From positions 124,001-188,000 of the forward strand of contig LLEY01000076.1 in NCBI GenBank assembly GCA_001414485.1: DNA of 64,000 nucleotides, read 5' to 3'. Of the stretch, positions 1-12,424 are shown piece after piece. Below the pieces are notes generated by a model, which was given only the letters and a program-made list of their open reading frames with translations, was not told the origin of the DNA and made no database searches. A program made the position numbers and the translations under genes. This stretch comes from Calycina herbarum. Its lineage: Eukaryota; Ascomycota; Leotiomycetes; Helotiales; Pezizellaceae. Each line of letters begins with the position of its first letter. The stretch's first letter is position 1.

Positions 1-20
1 AAGCCAAAGCCGCCGCCGTA

Positions 21-1574
21 ATGGCGAATTTCAAATTCCCTCCACCACCGGAATTTCAGCTCGGTCCCATTCCGGATAGTAATCCTGTGCTGGAAGGCAC
101 GAGATGGAAGATGTGGCATAAGGCCCTTGGAGGATCGCTGGAGAATGTGCCGGAGGAGAGTTGGAAGAGGGTGCTTGAGGAGAAACATGAGGATTTTTTG
201 CATCTTTTGGAGTTTCCTTATAATGGGGAGCCGCCTAAGGTATCTTTCCCCTAACTTATCTGAAGAATATGAAATGAATGGAAGCTGATGTGCGAGAAGA
301 GTCTTACTACTTTGGAACCCATCACACCCAATCCACTGCATTTTGTCCGAAATCATGGTGGGATTCCGGATATCGATGCTGATAAATTAACTCTTGAAAT
401 CGATGGGCTTGTCAAAAACCCGAAGACTCTGACATTTACCGATCTTCAGAATGAAGAATTGTTTCCTCGACAATCGAATCTGGTTACTATTCAATGCAGT
501 GGTACGAGAAGAATCGAGCAGATTGCCGAGTACGCAGGAGAGGGAGATGAAATGATCAATGCGCCATGGGCTGAAGGCGCAATCGGAACGGCTTTGTGGA
601 CAGGAGTCAGTTTGAAGAAGGTAATCAAGTATTGCGGTGGTTTAATCGACGGAGGTAAACACCTCGAACTTTACGGAGCAGATACATATTTCAAACACGT
701 AAGATATTCTCCGTCCATCCCCTCTCTTCACTTATGCACATCTCACTATAACTCTAACACATTTTAGGAACAACTACAAAACTATCTCGTCTCAGTTCCC
801 TGGTCCAAAGTAAAAGCCAACGAAGTTCTCCTAGCCTGGGAAATGAACGGCAAACCCCTCCCAAAGATCCACGGCTTTCCCCTCCGCGTCGTAGTCCTCG
901 GTTACATCGGCGCACGCTCAGTAAAATGGCTCTACCGCATAAAAGCCATCCCACACCCCTCTCGCGCCCCGGTACAAAGCAAAGAATATCTCTATTTCAA
1001 CAGCCAAGTAGGGAAGCACAATCAATCTCTAACCCAAGGGATCCAAATCCAAGAAATGCCCGTTTCATCCGCAATCATGTCTCCCTGGAACAAAGACGTC
1101 GTCATCCACCCCGGAAGCATGAAAGTCAAAGGATGGGCGTACTCAGGTGGAGGTCGATGGCCTGAACGTGTGGAAGTAAGTCCTGATGGGGGATTTGTGT
1201 GGTATGTTGTTCCCGTCGAGAATTTGTCAAAGAAACATAAGTTTGCGTGGAGAACTTGGTTTCTTGATTTGCCTGTTGATGCCGAGGGCTGGCTTGATCT
1301 GGTTGTTAGGTGTTGGGATAATTCGCTTAATACGCAACCGACATTTGTGAGGAGTGCGTGGAATTGGGGCTTGCATGTTACGAGTAGTTGCCATCGGATC
1401 AAGGTTTATAGTGTTAATACTTCGAAGCCGGCGACGAAGAGGAGGTTGGCTGAGTTTGAGGAGAGGGGTGTGCCGTTTGAACCGTTGACGAGACCTACGG
1501 AGTTTGCGACGCAATCTGAGGAAGACTATGAGGCCTATTGGGCGAAGCATGATCCTCGGGACGTTGATGATTAG
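21..1574 (+). CDS. sulfite oxidase-like molybdopterin oxidoreductase (5' end may lie outside window)
   Basis: Three exons, 21-239, 285-698 and 768-1574, join in frame to about 479 residues; the first intron has a CTAAC branch site and both acceptors end in AG. The protein matches the sulfite oxidase / eukaryotic molybdopterin-oxidoreductase family: an N-terminal molybdopterin domain with the FVRNHGG and TIQCSGTRR segments, the Cys of the latter being the expected molybdenum ligand, followed by a C-terminal dimerisation domain (MSPWNKDVV, VKGWAYSGGGRWPERVEVS, RCWDNS). The family oxidises sulfite to sulfate. No cytochrome b5 domain is visible in the window. The reading frame stays open upstream of the ATG at 21 to the window edge, so the true start could lie further upstream. 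It converges on the sulfite reductase gene, the other main sulfite-consuming enzyme. Confidence 0.85.
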
Positions 1575-2920
1575 GTTTGGGTGATAATTCCGTAGCGCTT
1601 GCTGAATTTGCCGGTTTCGATCTTTATGATTAATAGGTTGGAGCCTAACTCACCATCCTCCCTAAACCCTTGATTTAATTTACAATTTATCTCAATTTTT
1701 CCAGCTTAGTGAGAAGATTCTAAAGTTCCCTAAACACATCGTTGAATTTCCAGTCATCATCACTTGACTTGTACACCATCGTCTAATTTGTATCCACTAA
1801 CAAATATCACATTAGACCGTCTCGTGTATTCAAGATAAGCAGACAAAATAGAGAGTATTCGTATAATCAATCAATTCATTCAATTGTCTAAATCCAATCC
1901 ACTGGAAACCCATTATCAAACTTCTGGTCGCCACTCACCCCATACTATTTCCTTCCTCTAGACTAAATTCGCCTCCCACCCTTCTTCTAAACCTGCTCAC
2001 ACAACCAAAACAGCCAACGAAAGTTACGAAACATGTAAATTATATCATTCACTCTCATTTTAGCCATCGACTTGTTTCAAATGCTTTAGTATAACCTCTT
2101 CAAAAAAAATCCCCCCCCCCCCCATAATCACGTCGCAATATGCTTCCTATATGTATGTTACCCAGGAATAGCACCTTCGTAGAATCCGTTCCTATTTCCA
2201 GGTAACCCACGAACAGCAACTCCAAACTACATTACTATAGCCGGGTAATCCAGAAAGAAGCTTGTTGTAAAATGTAGCAACCAGAACCCATCATAAACAC
2301 TCTCGGACCTTTCTATTACTCCTACTAGATAGCCTACTAATAGTCCGTCTCTTCATGACTCATTCTAATACGAGGATACGTGGGTGGGTAATCTACGAAT
2401 AACAACTTTGAACTCCGCCTTTCTATTTACAGGTAACCCAGATAATAGTACTTCGCGATAAACGTTGCTATTGGTAGGTAACCTACCAACAGTTCCTCGC
2501 GGAATTTTCTGCCCCGACTATCGGTAGGTGACCTACAAACTGCAACTTGAAATTTCCCCTACTAGAACCAACGTATTACCAGATAACCCACGAGTAGCCA
2601 TCTCCCAAGATCCCAACAAGACAAGTTTTCATAACACATAATCAAATTAATTCATCTACCTCTGCCTCACAACCCCCACCAATGCTCAATCACCCATTTT
2701 CTCTATTTACAACTTTTGGCTCCCCTTCCACCACCAGCACCCCTCACCACCCCAGCAAAAATAGAAAGAGACTCATCAGGTGAAAAGGCAATTTTTTAAG
2801 TTCCTCGAATATAAAAGGGAGTCCTCGCATCCATCCGCTAAACGCCACGCATGCACGCAGAAACGATGGTCAAGAAAAAGAAAGAAAGAATGCAAAATGC
2901 CAAAATTCCCACTCACTCAC
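1575..2920. other. convergent intergenic spacer with C13 tract
   Basis: About 1.3 kb between the converging sulfite oxidase-like and MET5 genes. I see no convincing coding sequence. It contains a 13-base cytosine run at 2111-2123 and a set of degenerate repeats, listed separately. The rest is A/T-moderate sequence consistent with two 3' UTRs. Confidence 0.6.
2155..2600. repeat. degenerate tandem/dispersed repeat, about 8 units
   Basis: A motif resembling AGGTAACCCACGAATAGCAA recurs with substitutions near 2155, 2197, 2243, 2387, 2431, 2474, 2524 and 2577, often preceded by CTATT or CTAT and followed by CTTCG or CTCGCGG. Spacing is mostly 40-60 bases but irregular. The copies are too diverged for a young minisatellite. 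Function unknown. Confidence 0.6.
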
Positions 2921-5900
2921 TCACTCCTCATCACTCTCCTCTTCAGCAACCTATATCAAAAAATTAGCAAGCCCATCCCCCTATTTAAAAGGGTAAGATC
3001 AAAAACTTACATCATCATGGAAAGTCTTCCCCTCAGTCGTTTCTTTAATCATCCCAATCCTAATACAAAAGTCTCCAAAGTGCTCCCCCTCCTCGCGCTC
3101 AAGCGAGTATCGCTTGAGCAGAGGCTTCATAATATCAAGAATCTCATCTTCCTTGATACTACTCCTGTACAACTTATTAAGACGTTGACCATGGTACCCA
3201 CCACCAAGGTACATATTATAAGCCCCAAAAGCCTTCCCCACAAACGCAACCTCAGCAAGCCAAGGCCGCGCGCATCCATTAGGACACCCCGTCATCCTCA
3301 TAACAATAGAATCCTGTCGCATCCCATTCTCCTCGATGACACCTTCAAGTTTGGAGATGAGAACAGGGAGGTAACGTTCACTCTCCGCCATAGCCAGTCC
3401 ACAAGTAGGGAAAGCAACACAAGCAGAGGAAGAAAGTCTCAGGCCCGAGAATTGATAATTATCAAGCTTGTACTTGGCCATCATCTTCTTCATCGCTGGG
3501 AGGTCGGCGTCATCGACATTGCTAAGAATCAAATGTTGATTACCAGTCAATCTGAATTCTCCCTTGTGGACCTTGGCAATCTCTCTCAGCCCAGTCTTCA
3601 TCGGGAAATCAGCCGTATCTTCTATACGACCATTCTCAATGAAGAAGGTAAAATGGTTGAGACCAACTTCATCTTTCTGCCACCCAAAAGTATCAATATT
3701 ACTCTGGAAATGGAAAGGTCGTGCCTTCTCGAATTTCTGGCCCCATAAATCTTCAACCTTGCTTCGGAAAACGTCAACTCCCATATCATCAATGGTATAC
3801 TTTAGTCTCGCATGCTTTCGATTCTTGCGATCTCCGTGATCACGCTGGACAAGCATAACCTTTTCACAGGCGATGTGAACTTGATCAGTAGTGACGAATC
3901 CAAGCGTGCTTCCAGTTCTTGGGTAAGTCTTCTTGTTGTTGTGCGTAACACCCATACCACCACCGGCGAGAAGGTTGAAACCAGCAAGGTGGCCATCCTT
4001 TCCCTTGATGGCGATGAGACCAACATCATGTGCGTAGACATCGGTGTCGTTGTGTGGAGGAATAGCAATTGTGATCTTGAACTTTCTGGGGAGGTAAGTA
4101 GGACCGTAGAGGGGCTCGAAATCTTGAACGGCATCACCAGCAACCTGAGTCTTCTTGTCGTTTTCGTCCTTGAGCCAAATCTCGTGATAGGCAGTTGTAG
4201 ATGGTAACAAGTGATCCGAAATCTTTGCTGAGCTAGCATAGACCTCATGATGGTATTTGGAAGCGGTTGGCAAACTACTGCACATGACGTTTCGGTTAAC
4301 ATCACCACATGCGGCAATCGTTGTCATCAAAGACTGGTTGATACTTCTCATGGCAGACTTGAGCTTTGTCTTGACAACTCCGTGGAATTGGAAAGTTTGA
4401 CGAGTGGTCAACTTCATAGTCTCGTTTCCGAAGTTGTTGCTGACATCGTCCATCTGGATCCATTGCAATGGGGTTGCAACACCACCGGGTAATCTGCATC
4501 GTATCATGAAAGAATATGCTGGCTCAAGGCCTTGTGCCTTACGCTCGTCCCGGAGATCTCGATCGTCTTGCATGTAGGTTCCGTGGAACTTGGTCAGTTG
4601 CTGATCTGCTGCTGAAATAGCAGCTGTGGTGGTGTCCTGTAGACCCTCCTCGATAGTACCTCGCAAGAAATTAGAGGCCAATTTGATATCCTCGTTGGTG
4701 ATTGGAGGTGGCTCGTCTGGAAGACCCTCAACCTTATCAACACCAAGAGCAGCCCAAATAAGAGGTTCCCAAGCCTGATAGCCAGTTTGGTAGCTATCAG
4801 GATCCTGGTCATCACCTAGACCAATCTCTGCAAGTCTCTTTCCTCCAAGATTTGCCATAACGCGATCGAGATCCTTTCCTGGCTTGTTGTAGTAGTGCTT
4901 GTCTTCCTTGCGAGGCCAGTAATGGCTGTCACCAAGGGCAAATATGGAGTAGTTGACATTTGCAAGATCCAACTCGGTATTATCCTTGATGGCATCCCAA
5001 AAAGCACGCCCATTTTGTGGAAACTCACCCTGACCTGCAGTACTTGAAAGGATGACGATATTTTGCTCAGTAGGTAGATCTTCAAGTGGGTAGTCCTCCA
5101 TAGCCATCACAATCGTCTTGAGACCACGAGCTTTGCCTCTGTTTCCAAGTCTCTTAGCCAAGGACTCAGCATTTCCGTTGTCAGAAGCAAAGAGAACGGT
5201 CAAAGGTGCCCCGAAAAGCCCCTCGAGGAGTTGAGCATAAGCGTCCTTTGCGTTACGCTTTTGAAGTGCTCGGACCTCAGTTCCATAATCCTGAGCCAAA
5301 TTGAAGGAAAATTCGGGATGTCTCTTCATCAATTGTGTGAGATGATTGTCACGAGCCAAGAAAGCCTTGAGCTCATTCTTTATCCGCTCGGAATCCAATG
5401 AAAAGTTTGGTTCTCCACGGGTCTCATTCTGAGGGTTCCATCTGTACAATGGCCAGTAACCCAAATCCACGGCTTTCTTGGTCTCCTGGAGAACGGTCAA
5501 AGGCGAGTCGTTCTCTTTGAAGTATGGAAGGTAGGCTACGACAACCGATGGACCATCAAATTGATCAGCCTCAATCATTGCCTGCAAAACCTGGGTATAT
5601 GAGCTGTAAACAGCGACAGATGCAACGTATGAATTGCCGTAGTTCATAGCGTATAGGCCAATATCCTTCTTTCGTCTTGAAGAATCTGCAGCTGATCGCT
5701 CCGAGTATGGAGTTGAGTCGATGATGAGCATGTTAACATTCTCGCCAGAAGCGATGACATGGTGAACACCAGAGTTGCCAAGATCATATGCCCAAGCATC
5801 TGACCCGACGAGCCAAGGGGACTCCTTTCGGAATAATCCCTTATTAGCAAGTAGTTCTTTCGATTTAGTAGATCCCTCTTTCTCGAGTAAAGCAATAATT

Positions 5901-7777
5901 TCTTCAGCAACCTCAGTTACCTCCTTTTCGTCCCCAGCACTTGAAGCCCACTTTGTAAATACAGCCTGTGCTTCCTTGTCAAAAGATTTCGAGTTCGCAG
6001 CAGCTTGAATCTCGCCAATCAAACGTTGACGGTGCTCCCTTCTAGCGACCAATGAACCAAATCCAAATTCGGGATTTGATGCAATTGAAGCAGATATTCC
6101 AGTGTTCTGCGATTCAAGGGCGTTGGCCAAATGTAATCGTTGCCCAAAAACTTGGTCCAATATTTTCATGTATGCTGATTCAACTTGGGGCTGGGATAAA
6201 TCATACGCCTTCTCCGATTCTAAAGGGCCCTCGGAATTTCCAACTTCGAGATTTTGAATTGGTTTTTCCGATTTGAGATTTTGGAAGACACCCCGCAAAG
6301 CCTGTGGAATGGCGTCTGGTGCGATATAACCTAATTGGTGTCCAACAATAGTCTCCACCCCGCCTCCAGGTCCAGATTTGAGTGTGGTGAGAAGATCCAA
6401 AAGTAAAGGTCCCCATTTTGTTGTCTTTCTTCGGATTTGTTCAAGAACCGCCAATCGTTTGATAGATTTTGGAATCGCGGCAGCTAATTTTGTTCCCAAC
6501 CATGGTCTGTATAATCGAGCAGTGATGACACCAGCTTTGGCGTAAATATCGCCCGTCTTTGCGGCATCAATTGCCTGAGCAAAAGCCCCTACATCAGAGC
6601 CAAAGACGAAAAGCGCATCTTCGGCATTTGAAGGTCCAGAATATTGAAATGGGGTGTATTCTCGTCCAACACGTTGCTTGAGCAGGACCCAAATACTCGA
6701 GACAAAGTTGTAAATATCATCCGAGTTGACCGGACGGGTTGTGGTCTGCTCGACAGTTGTCGCTGAAGAAGCCGAAGTCTTGCTCTCAACACTGCTCTCT
6801 CGCTCCGATTTCGAAGAACCGACAGAAGATGCTTTCGATGGGACCTCGGAGATAATTCGCTGAATTGACGGAGTTGTGGCCTCCACTCCCTCCATCGCTC
6901 CCGGAACAACATGGTCAGCGCTCTGAGTCTCGGTAATGGTCGCCACTCTTCCTTCATCCGCATATATACTCGTTCCACCAATTTTGCTAGCTTGGAATGC
7001 TCTGACCGCATCTAAGTTAAGAACTTCCTCAACAACCTGCGCATCTTCAGATGAAATATAGTTATCCTGAGCCGAGGTTCCAGCGCTGAAGAAATGTATA
7101 ACACCCTTTCCTGATTTGATAGCCAAAGCGTGTGCCGTCAAGGCAATATCTTGTGCCTCCTGCAAAGTTTCGGATTGGAGAAATGTAAATCCAGAATTGC
7201 GAATTGAGGTAATGGACGAGTAATCGGGGTACTGGGCGGGTTGCAGAGAGACGTGGATTACCACTGGTAGATTTGCGAGTCTATATAAGTGAGGCACGGA
7301 GGAGACGAGGATGGAAGAGGTTGTGGTGACCGCAACAAGTTTGCCATTTCGAATTGGCGTGAATACCGAAAGTAGTGGATCGGCATTATGTCTAACAGTT
7401 TGGATCTGCGAATGTATTAGTTTGTAACCCTCCACATGTTTTGTATCTCTCACGAACCTCAGGTACACCACTTTCGGTAGCCGCCACCAGACTTTTGTCA
7501 CCTCGCCCAGCGTATCTTTGTAAATGGGAGGAGAATTGCGAGTCAATTGACTGAGCAGCCTGGACCGAGACAATGACGTCGCTGGACAAATATGCAATTC
7601 GTGCCACTACACGCACCATCAACTTGTTAGCAAAAATGTCACCCAGTACGAATGTCAGTGGCACGCGGGGTTATGCGGATGCCCATGAACCCAGAAGGGC
7701 GGGGGGAAAGCACAAGCAAGTGTAGATCAATACATACCAGCTTCGCCAGGCGTACGGATCTCCAAGGGAGTAGCCAT
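2921..7777 (-). CDS. MET5: assimilatory sulfite reductase (NADPH) beta subunit
   Basis: Four exons on the minus strand, 7777-7738, 7606-7458, 7405-3011 and 2950-2921, give 1537 residues, close to the usual 1400-1550 of fungal Met5. The start is MATPLEIRTPGEA, split from the body by a 131-nt intron with a GCTAAC branch. Domains in order: an N-terminal pyruvate:ferredoxin oxidoreductase-like region, a flavodoxin-like domain from about residue 800 (FASDNGNAESLAKR, STAGQGEFPQNG), then the sulfite reductase hemoprotein core with the siroheme/4Fe-4S ligands in SACVAFPTCGLA (about residue 1395) and MTGCPNGCARP (about 1435). It reduces sulfite to sulfide for cysteine and methionine synthesis. The last exon encodes only an acidic tail, VAEEESDEE, after a short intron with a GCTAAT branch. 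Ending translation at the stop near 2999 would replace that tail with VSF. Confidence 0.93.
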
Positions 7778-9121
7778 AGTGGTAATATTCAATGGCAAAC
7801 CCTCCGACGACTGTTTCCCTCTCAAGTGAAGAGAAAGCTGTAGATGTAGATTCTGGGCAAGAAGGCGAGAGCTGACCGCGACAATAAAATTTCTAGATCT
7901 GCTCTCTAGCGGTGCACCTATCAACAGGGGACTCCGAGCTCGGCAAGTAGACAAGGAAGGATAACGACTCTCAGCCAACGACAGGCCGTTCAATTACCCT
8001 TTGAGAAGGATCGAGTGGTGCAATATTTAAAAATTGTATTTAAGGATATCCAGATGCTGAGTCGTTTTATCGATATAGTGGGGTATGCGGAGGCGAACGG
8101 CCATCGGGGCGAATGGGAAAGATGGAATAAATGCTTACTCATTCGATTGAGCACGCAATTCTCTAGGAAAACACCACAATTCAATATACTACACTCATTT
8201 CTTTGTCTAGGTAAGAGGCAAGACTGAGTCTCCTGGAAGACAATAAAAGCGGCAGTAGATATCCTGGCTGTCTCTACCTTTTAGGAAAATTAAAATTTCA
8301 ATTAGAAAAATCAGCTTTCACTATTCCAAATTATTCGGGGTAATGTTGAAATTGTTCCAAGTATTTAGAGCAATTACCTTGAACTACTCTAAATAGTTGG
8401 AACAATGAGAGGGATGGCAGGTACGAACCTGTTGTACGATTTACTGCCGCTTTTATTGTCCCCCAGGAGTTAGTCCAAGCAGGCGAGTCAGGTGATTATG
8501 GGATATTCTCTGAAGTGCTAAAGCATTATATTAACCACTGCTGATTCTGTTGAAATGGATATATTGTCGTCTGAATAGCCTCTTCTCTTTCCCTGCACAC
8601 CCCGCGGGATTCCAAAAACATCCAATATAAAATATGCATCTACACATTCGGGATTTGGAATATAACGTGGTGTCATGCCAACTCCTCCGAGTGGACCGGT
8701 CTGGTCTGCGAAAGAGAAGAAAGGATTTGTAAATCTACTTAAGTATTGTATCCATGAAGTCTCTAGTGACTAACTGCTTTCTTGAGATGTAGAAGAGTAG
8801 TTATGTAGAGAGATAGCAAACCAGGATATTTATCACTCTAAAACTCCCATTCAAGAAAATCTCTCTGTATTAGTCTAGTCTCATTATGTGGTATGTACGC
8901 CCAACCGACTCCAGTATCGTATCAACCCAGCACCTACTTGGCTCCAGGATAACACCCAAAAATGTCGCCTCCCTCTTATCCTACCCAAAAACGCCCTATC
9001 ACAGGCCCAATATGATTGACCATATGGCTTGAATCCACCTCATACTTTACAGTTCCGGGGATAATCAGCATCCAACCTCGGACTTTTCACTCCAAACTTT
9101 AGACATCCATCCATCCATCTT
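7778..9121. other. intergenic region upstream of MET5 and downstream of KEI1
   Basis: Apart from the inverted-repeat element at 8230-8469 I see no gene or RNA here. The first 400 bases are the presumed MET5 promoter; the last few hundred are the presumed KEI1 3' UTR. Confidence 0.5.
8230..8469. mobile_element. MITE-like element with 28-bp terminal inverted repeats (copy 1)
   Basis: The arm at 8230-8257 begins CTCCTGG and ends ACAATAAAAGCGGCAGTA. The reverse complement of 8442-8469 matches it at all but two positions. Inside lies a second imperfect inverted repeat around 8351-8406 built on ATTGTTCCAA / TTGGAACAAT with flanking TATTTAGAG / CTCTAAATA. There is no ORF. Length, terminal repeats and internal palindrome fit a non-autonomous DNA transposon. 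I cannot see an unambiguous target-site duplication; the flanks GACTGAGT and TTAGTCC suggest the arms may extend slightly. A related element lies at 33064-33176. Confidence 0.8.
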
Positions 9122-10193
9122 TCAGACCTTTCCGAAATTCTTGCCCAGTTTGGGTACGGGTGGTCCTGTTCCACTTCTAGCCCTTCTTTCCCTTTCCAAA
9201 GTCCCTGGTGGTCCTGTCTTTGCGGTCTTGAATCTTCCATCGACACCTTTCACCCATGCATCATCTGCCTGACCCCCAAGCCAATAGCTCTCTCCAACCT
9301 TGACCATGATTCTCCCAAGCTTTCCCTTCCATCCCTCACCCTCGTGTGATCCAACAGCGAATGGATTATCGGCTGGCGAATCGTTGGCGCCATCGGTATG
9401 GAGATGTAATTTGATCGACGAGGTAGAGTACATGTGTTGTCGGAGAACCTGTCTTGCGTACGCCATCACAATCAGGATAAAGTAAACCCGGATCAAGGTG
9501 AAAATCAACACCAGCATGAGACTTGGAATGCTTTCTTCGACTCCAACTCCATGTACCACCGTTGGGTTTCCTCCACTCGCGGCTGCTGCGACTAATGTGT
9601 ACGCAACAGCCTCTTGTCCAGTGCCGACTCCCTTTGCAGCGGTAGCAACAACCTCCACCCCGGAGGTGTTATATTTCGGGCTCGTGAATCCAGCGGTATC
9701 GTCGATGGTACTGCCACCTGGTGCATTGCTAGGTATCGAAGATCCCGATTTGTTGGCGCTTACAGCGAGGAACCAGGTAATTCCAAAGGCAGCAGTAAAA
9801 GCTGCGTTGATAACCATGTCGAATATATATAACCACGCAAGCGCAAGACATTGGAAAGGACTTTGTTTGCGAATATGTGGTGCGAGGAAGGCGAGGAGAA
9901 CGAGCGCCGCGACCGAGTAGAGGTACATCGACAGTTGTAGCGGTGATATATGGAAGCCGGTGACGATGGCAAGGAGCCCGAAGAATCCGGTGAGTTTGTT
10001 GAACAGCATCGAGAGGGATATCAGCTCTACTCCAGTCCGCAGACTCATGAAGTAGACGAACGTCTGCAGAATTCATTAGTATTCATTTCCCAAGCAGAGT
10101 CTGCGATTCCTCAGGGGCGCGAGGGGCGATCGGGAAACAACGTACTCTAGGGCGCGGGACCCCCAATCGTAACCATCGTGGTAGAAAAGCCAT
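9122..10193 (-). CDS. KEI1: Kei1-type regulatory subunit of inositol phosphorylceramide synthase
   Basis: Two exons, 10193-10146 and 10063-9122, give 329 residues. The first exon encodes MAFLPRWLRLGVPRPR and is joined across an 82-nt intron with an ACTAAT branch to TFVYFMSLRTGVELIS. The N-terminal half has four hydrophobic segments (around LFNKLTGFFGLLAIVTGF, YLYSVAALVLLAFLAP, LALAWLYIFDMVINAAF, and a later one before AYARQVLRQH), with the family-typical APHIRKQSPFQCLALAW between them. The C-terminal tail is basic and soluble (GPPGTLERERRARSG). Kei1 works in the Golgi with the Aur1 catalytic subunit to make inositol phosphorylceramide. Assignment is from recognition of the family pattern, not a search. 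Confidence 0.8.
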
Positions 10194-11129
10194 CTTGCGA
10201 TCAGAATATAGTTGCGCTGTGGGAAACAACAGCGAAATTTCCTACGAAAGGGTTGTTGTGAAAGAAAGAAGTCGCTGTCGGGTTCTTCGGAGAGAGGTCA
10301 TCGTGAATCTCCCTTCCATTTCTTGGCGGGCGCAATCACATTTTCAGTCTAAAATAACATCATCCCTGCACAACATTTCTACATGCATGATAGAACTACT
10401 CGTAGAATGTGTGAATAACACTTTGCCATCAGGAGGGATTCTAAGAACGAATGGGTAGAAGCGCCCTGAAGTATTCCAAGCTGTTTCTCCTCTCTTTGAG
10501 TGCTCAAGTACTCGAGTACAGAGACATTTCGCCTGATAGAAAAAGAGCCACTACGCGCGCTGTCACTGTTTCACTGTACCTTACCTTAGACAATATACCG
10601 GTTGCACAGTTTGGACGGTTTGCTAATTCGTGGAGTCGTGTGCTCGTGGTCCTTGAATGGTCCAGAGTTGATAATCTACTCGAAGAATAGTACTTATTCT
10701 CCGCTTGAGATACAAATTGATAGGACCCAGCAAATGTAGCAGCATAAAACGGAAAAGTTGCGGATAGGGCACACGAGAAATCTTTACGGTAGCCGTATAT
10801 ATGAAGGAATACTGGGATATAAGACAAAGTCAAGAAACATTGTGCTCCTAAAACAACCTGAGCCCGACACCCCAGTATGTGAATTGAACTAACCGAGAGG
10901 ATCGCAGTGTAAAATGGATAGACTAGAAATCATGTCTATTATGCTCTATAAACCAACGTGGGTAGCAAAGCGGATATTACAATAATTACCACATGTAAAC
11001 GTGCACGCCAATAAAAGTGCCGGTATCATACAATGCTATCAATCCGTTGAACGCTATGCTCGATATCCATGAACATTTCCTATAAAACAAAGACGAAGAA
11101 TAGAATATTATTATCTCATTTTCCCGAAT
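10194..11129. other. intergenic region, no gene seen
   Basis: About 0.9 kb between the KEI1 start and the end of the Rab6-like gene. Short ORFs occur on both strands, but none has recognisable motifs, splice context or biased codon use. Confidence 0.5.
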
Positions 11130-12024
<895 letters not shown>

Positions 12025-12424
12025 GGTGTCGGATGAAGATGCTCGAAAGTTGCTCGAGGAATTAAGGGATGCGAATTAGAGGAGTCGTTTGGATATTAAA
12101 TGGTGGGCGTATGTACAGAAATTCGTGGTCTCGTCAGATAGCTTTGGAAAAGTCTTTGCTGGGTATTGAACAGAAATCACTGGCTGTGAATAATAAAGAA
12201 AAGGAGAGCCCCCAGGTCGCTCGCTATTCAGACGTTTGTCTTGGCCAACTCTTTACTCATGATTGGTTGTCTGTCAAAAACTATACATCACGTGATACAG
12301 GCAAGGATTAATTTCCCCGCTGCCCGATAACTTAGCGCCATGGATAATTTTCAAAATATCTCGAACTTCCTCAAGACTCTGGCATCACCCCTAACCCAGC
12401 GCATTCCACCCAAAATCCGACAAC
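12025..12424. promoter_or_regulatory. divergent promoter shared by YPT6-like and NOP53-like genes
   Basis: A 400-bp spacer separates the two divergent start codons. It holds an inverted CCAAT box (ATTGG, 12262-12266) and a palindromic E-box CACGTG (12289-12294). These are sequence matches only; no factor binding is shown. Confidence 0.45.

Noticed and set aside
2780..3748. 322-codon plus-strand ORF
   Set aside because: It lies antisense to the MET5 hemoprotein domain and its last exon; no motifs, and the minus-strand frame is clearly conserved coding sequence.
8410..8445. Possible tRNA-like B-box (GTACGAACC) within the inverted-repeat element
   Set aside because: No acceptor stem, anticodon arm or A-box in the right place.
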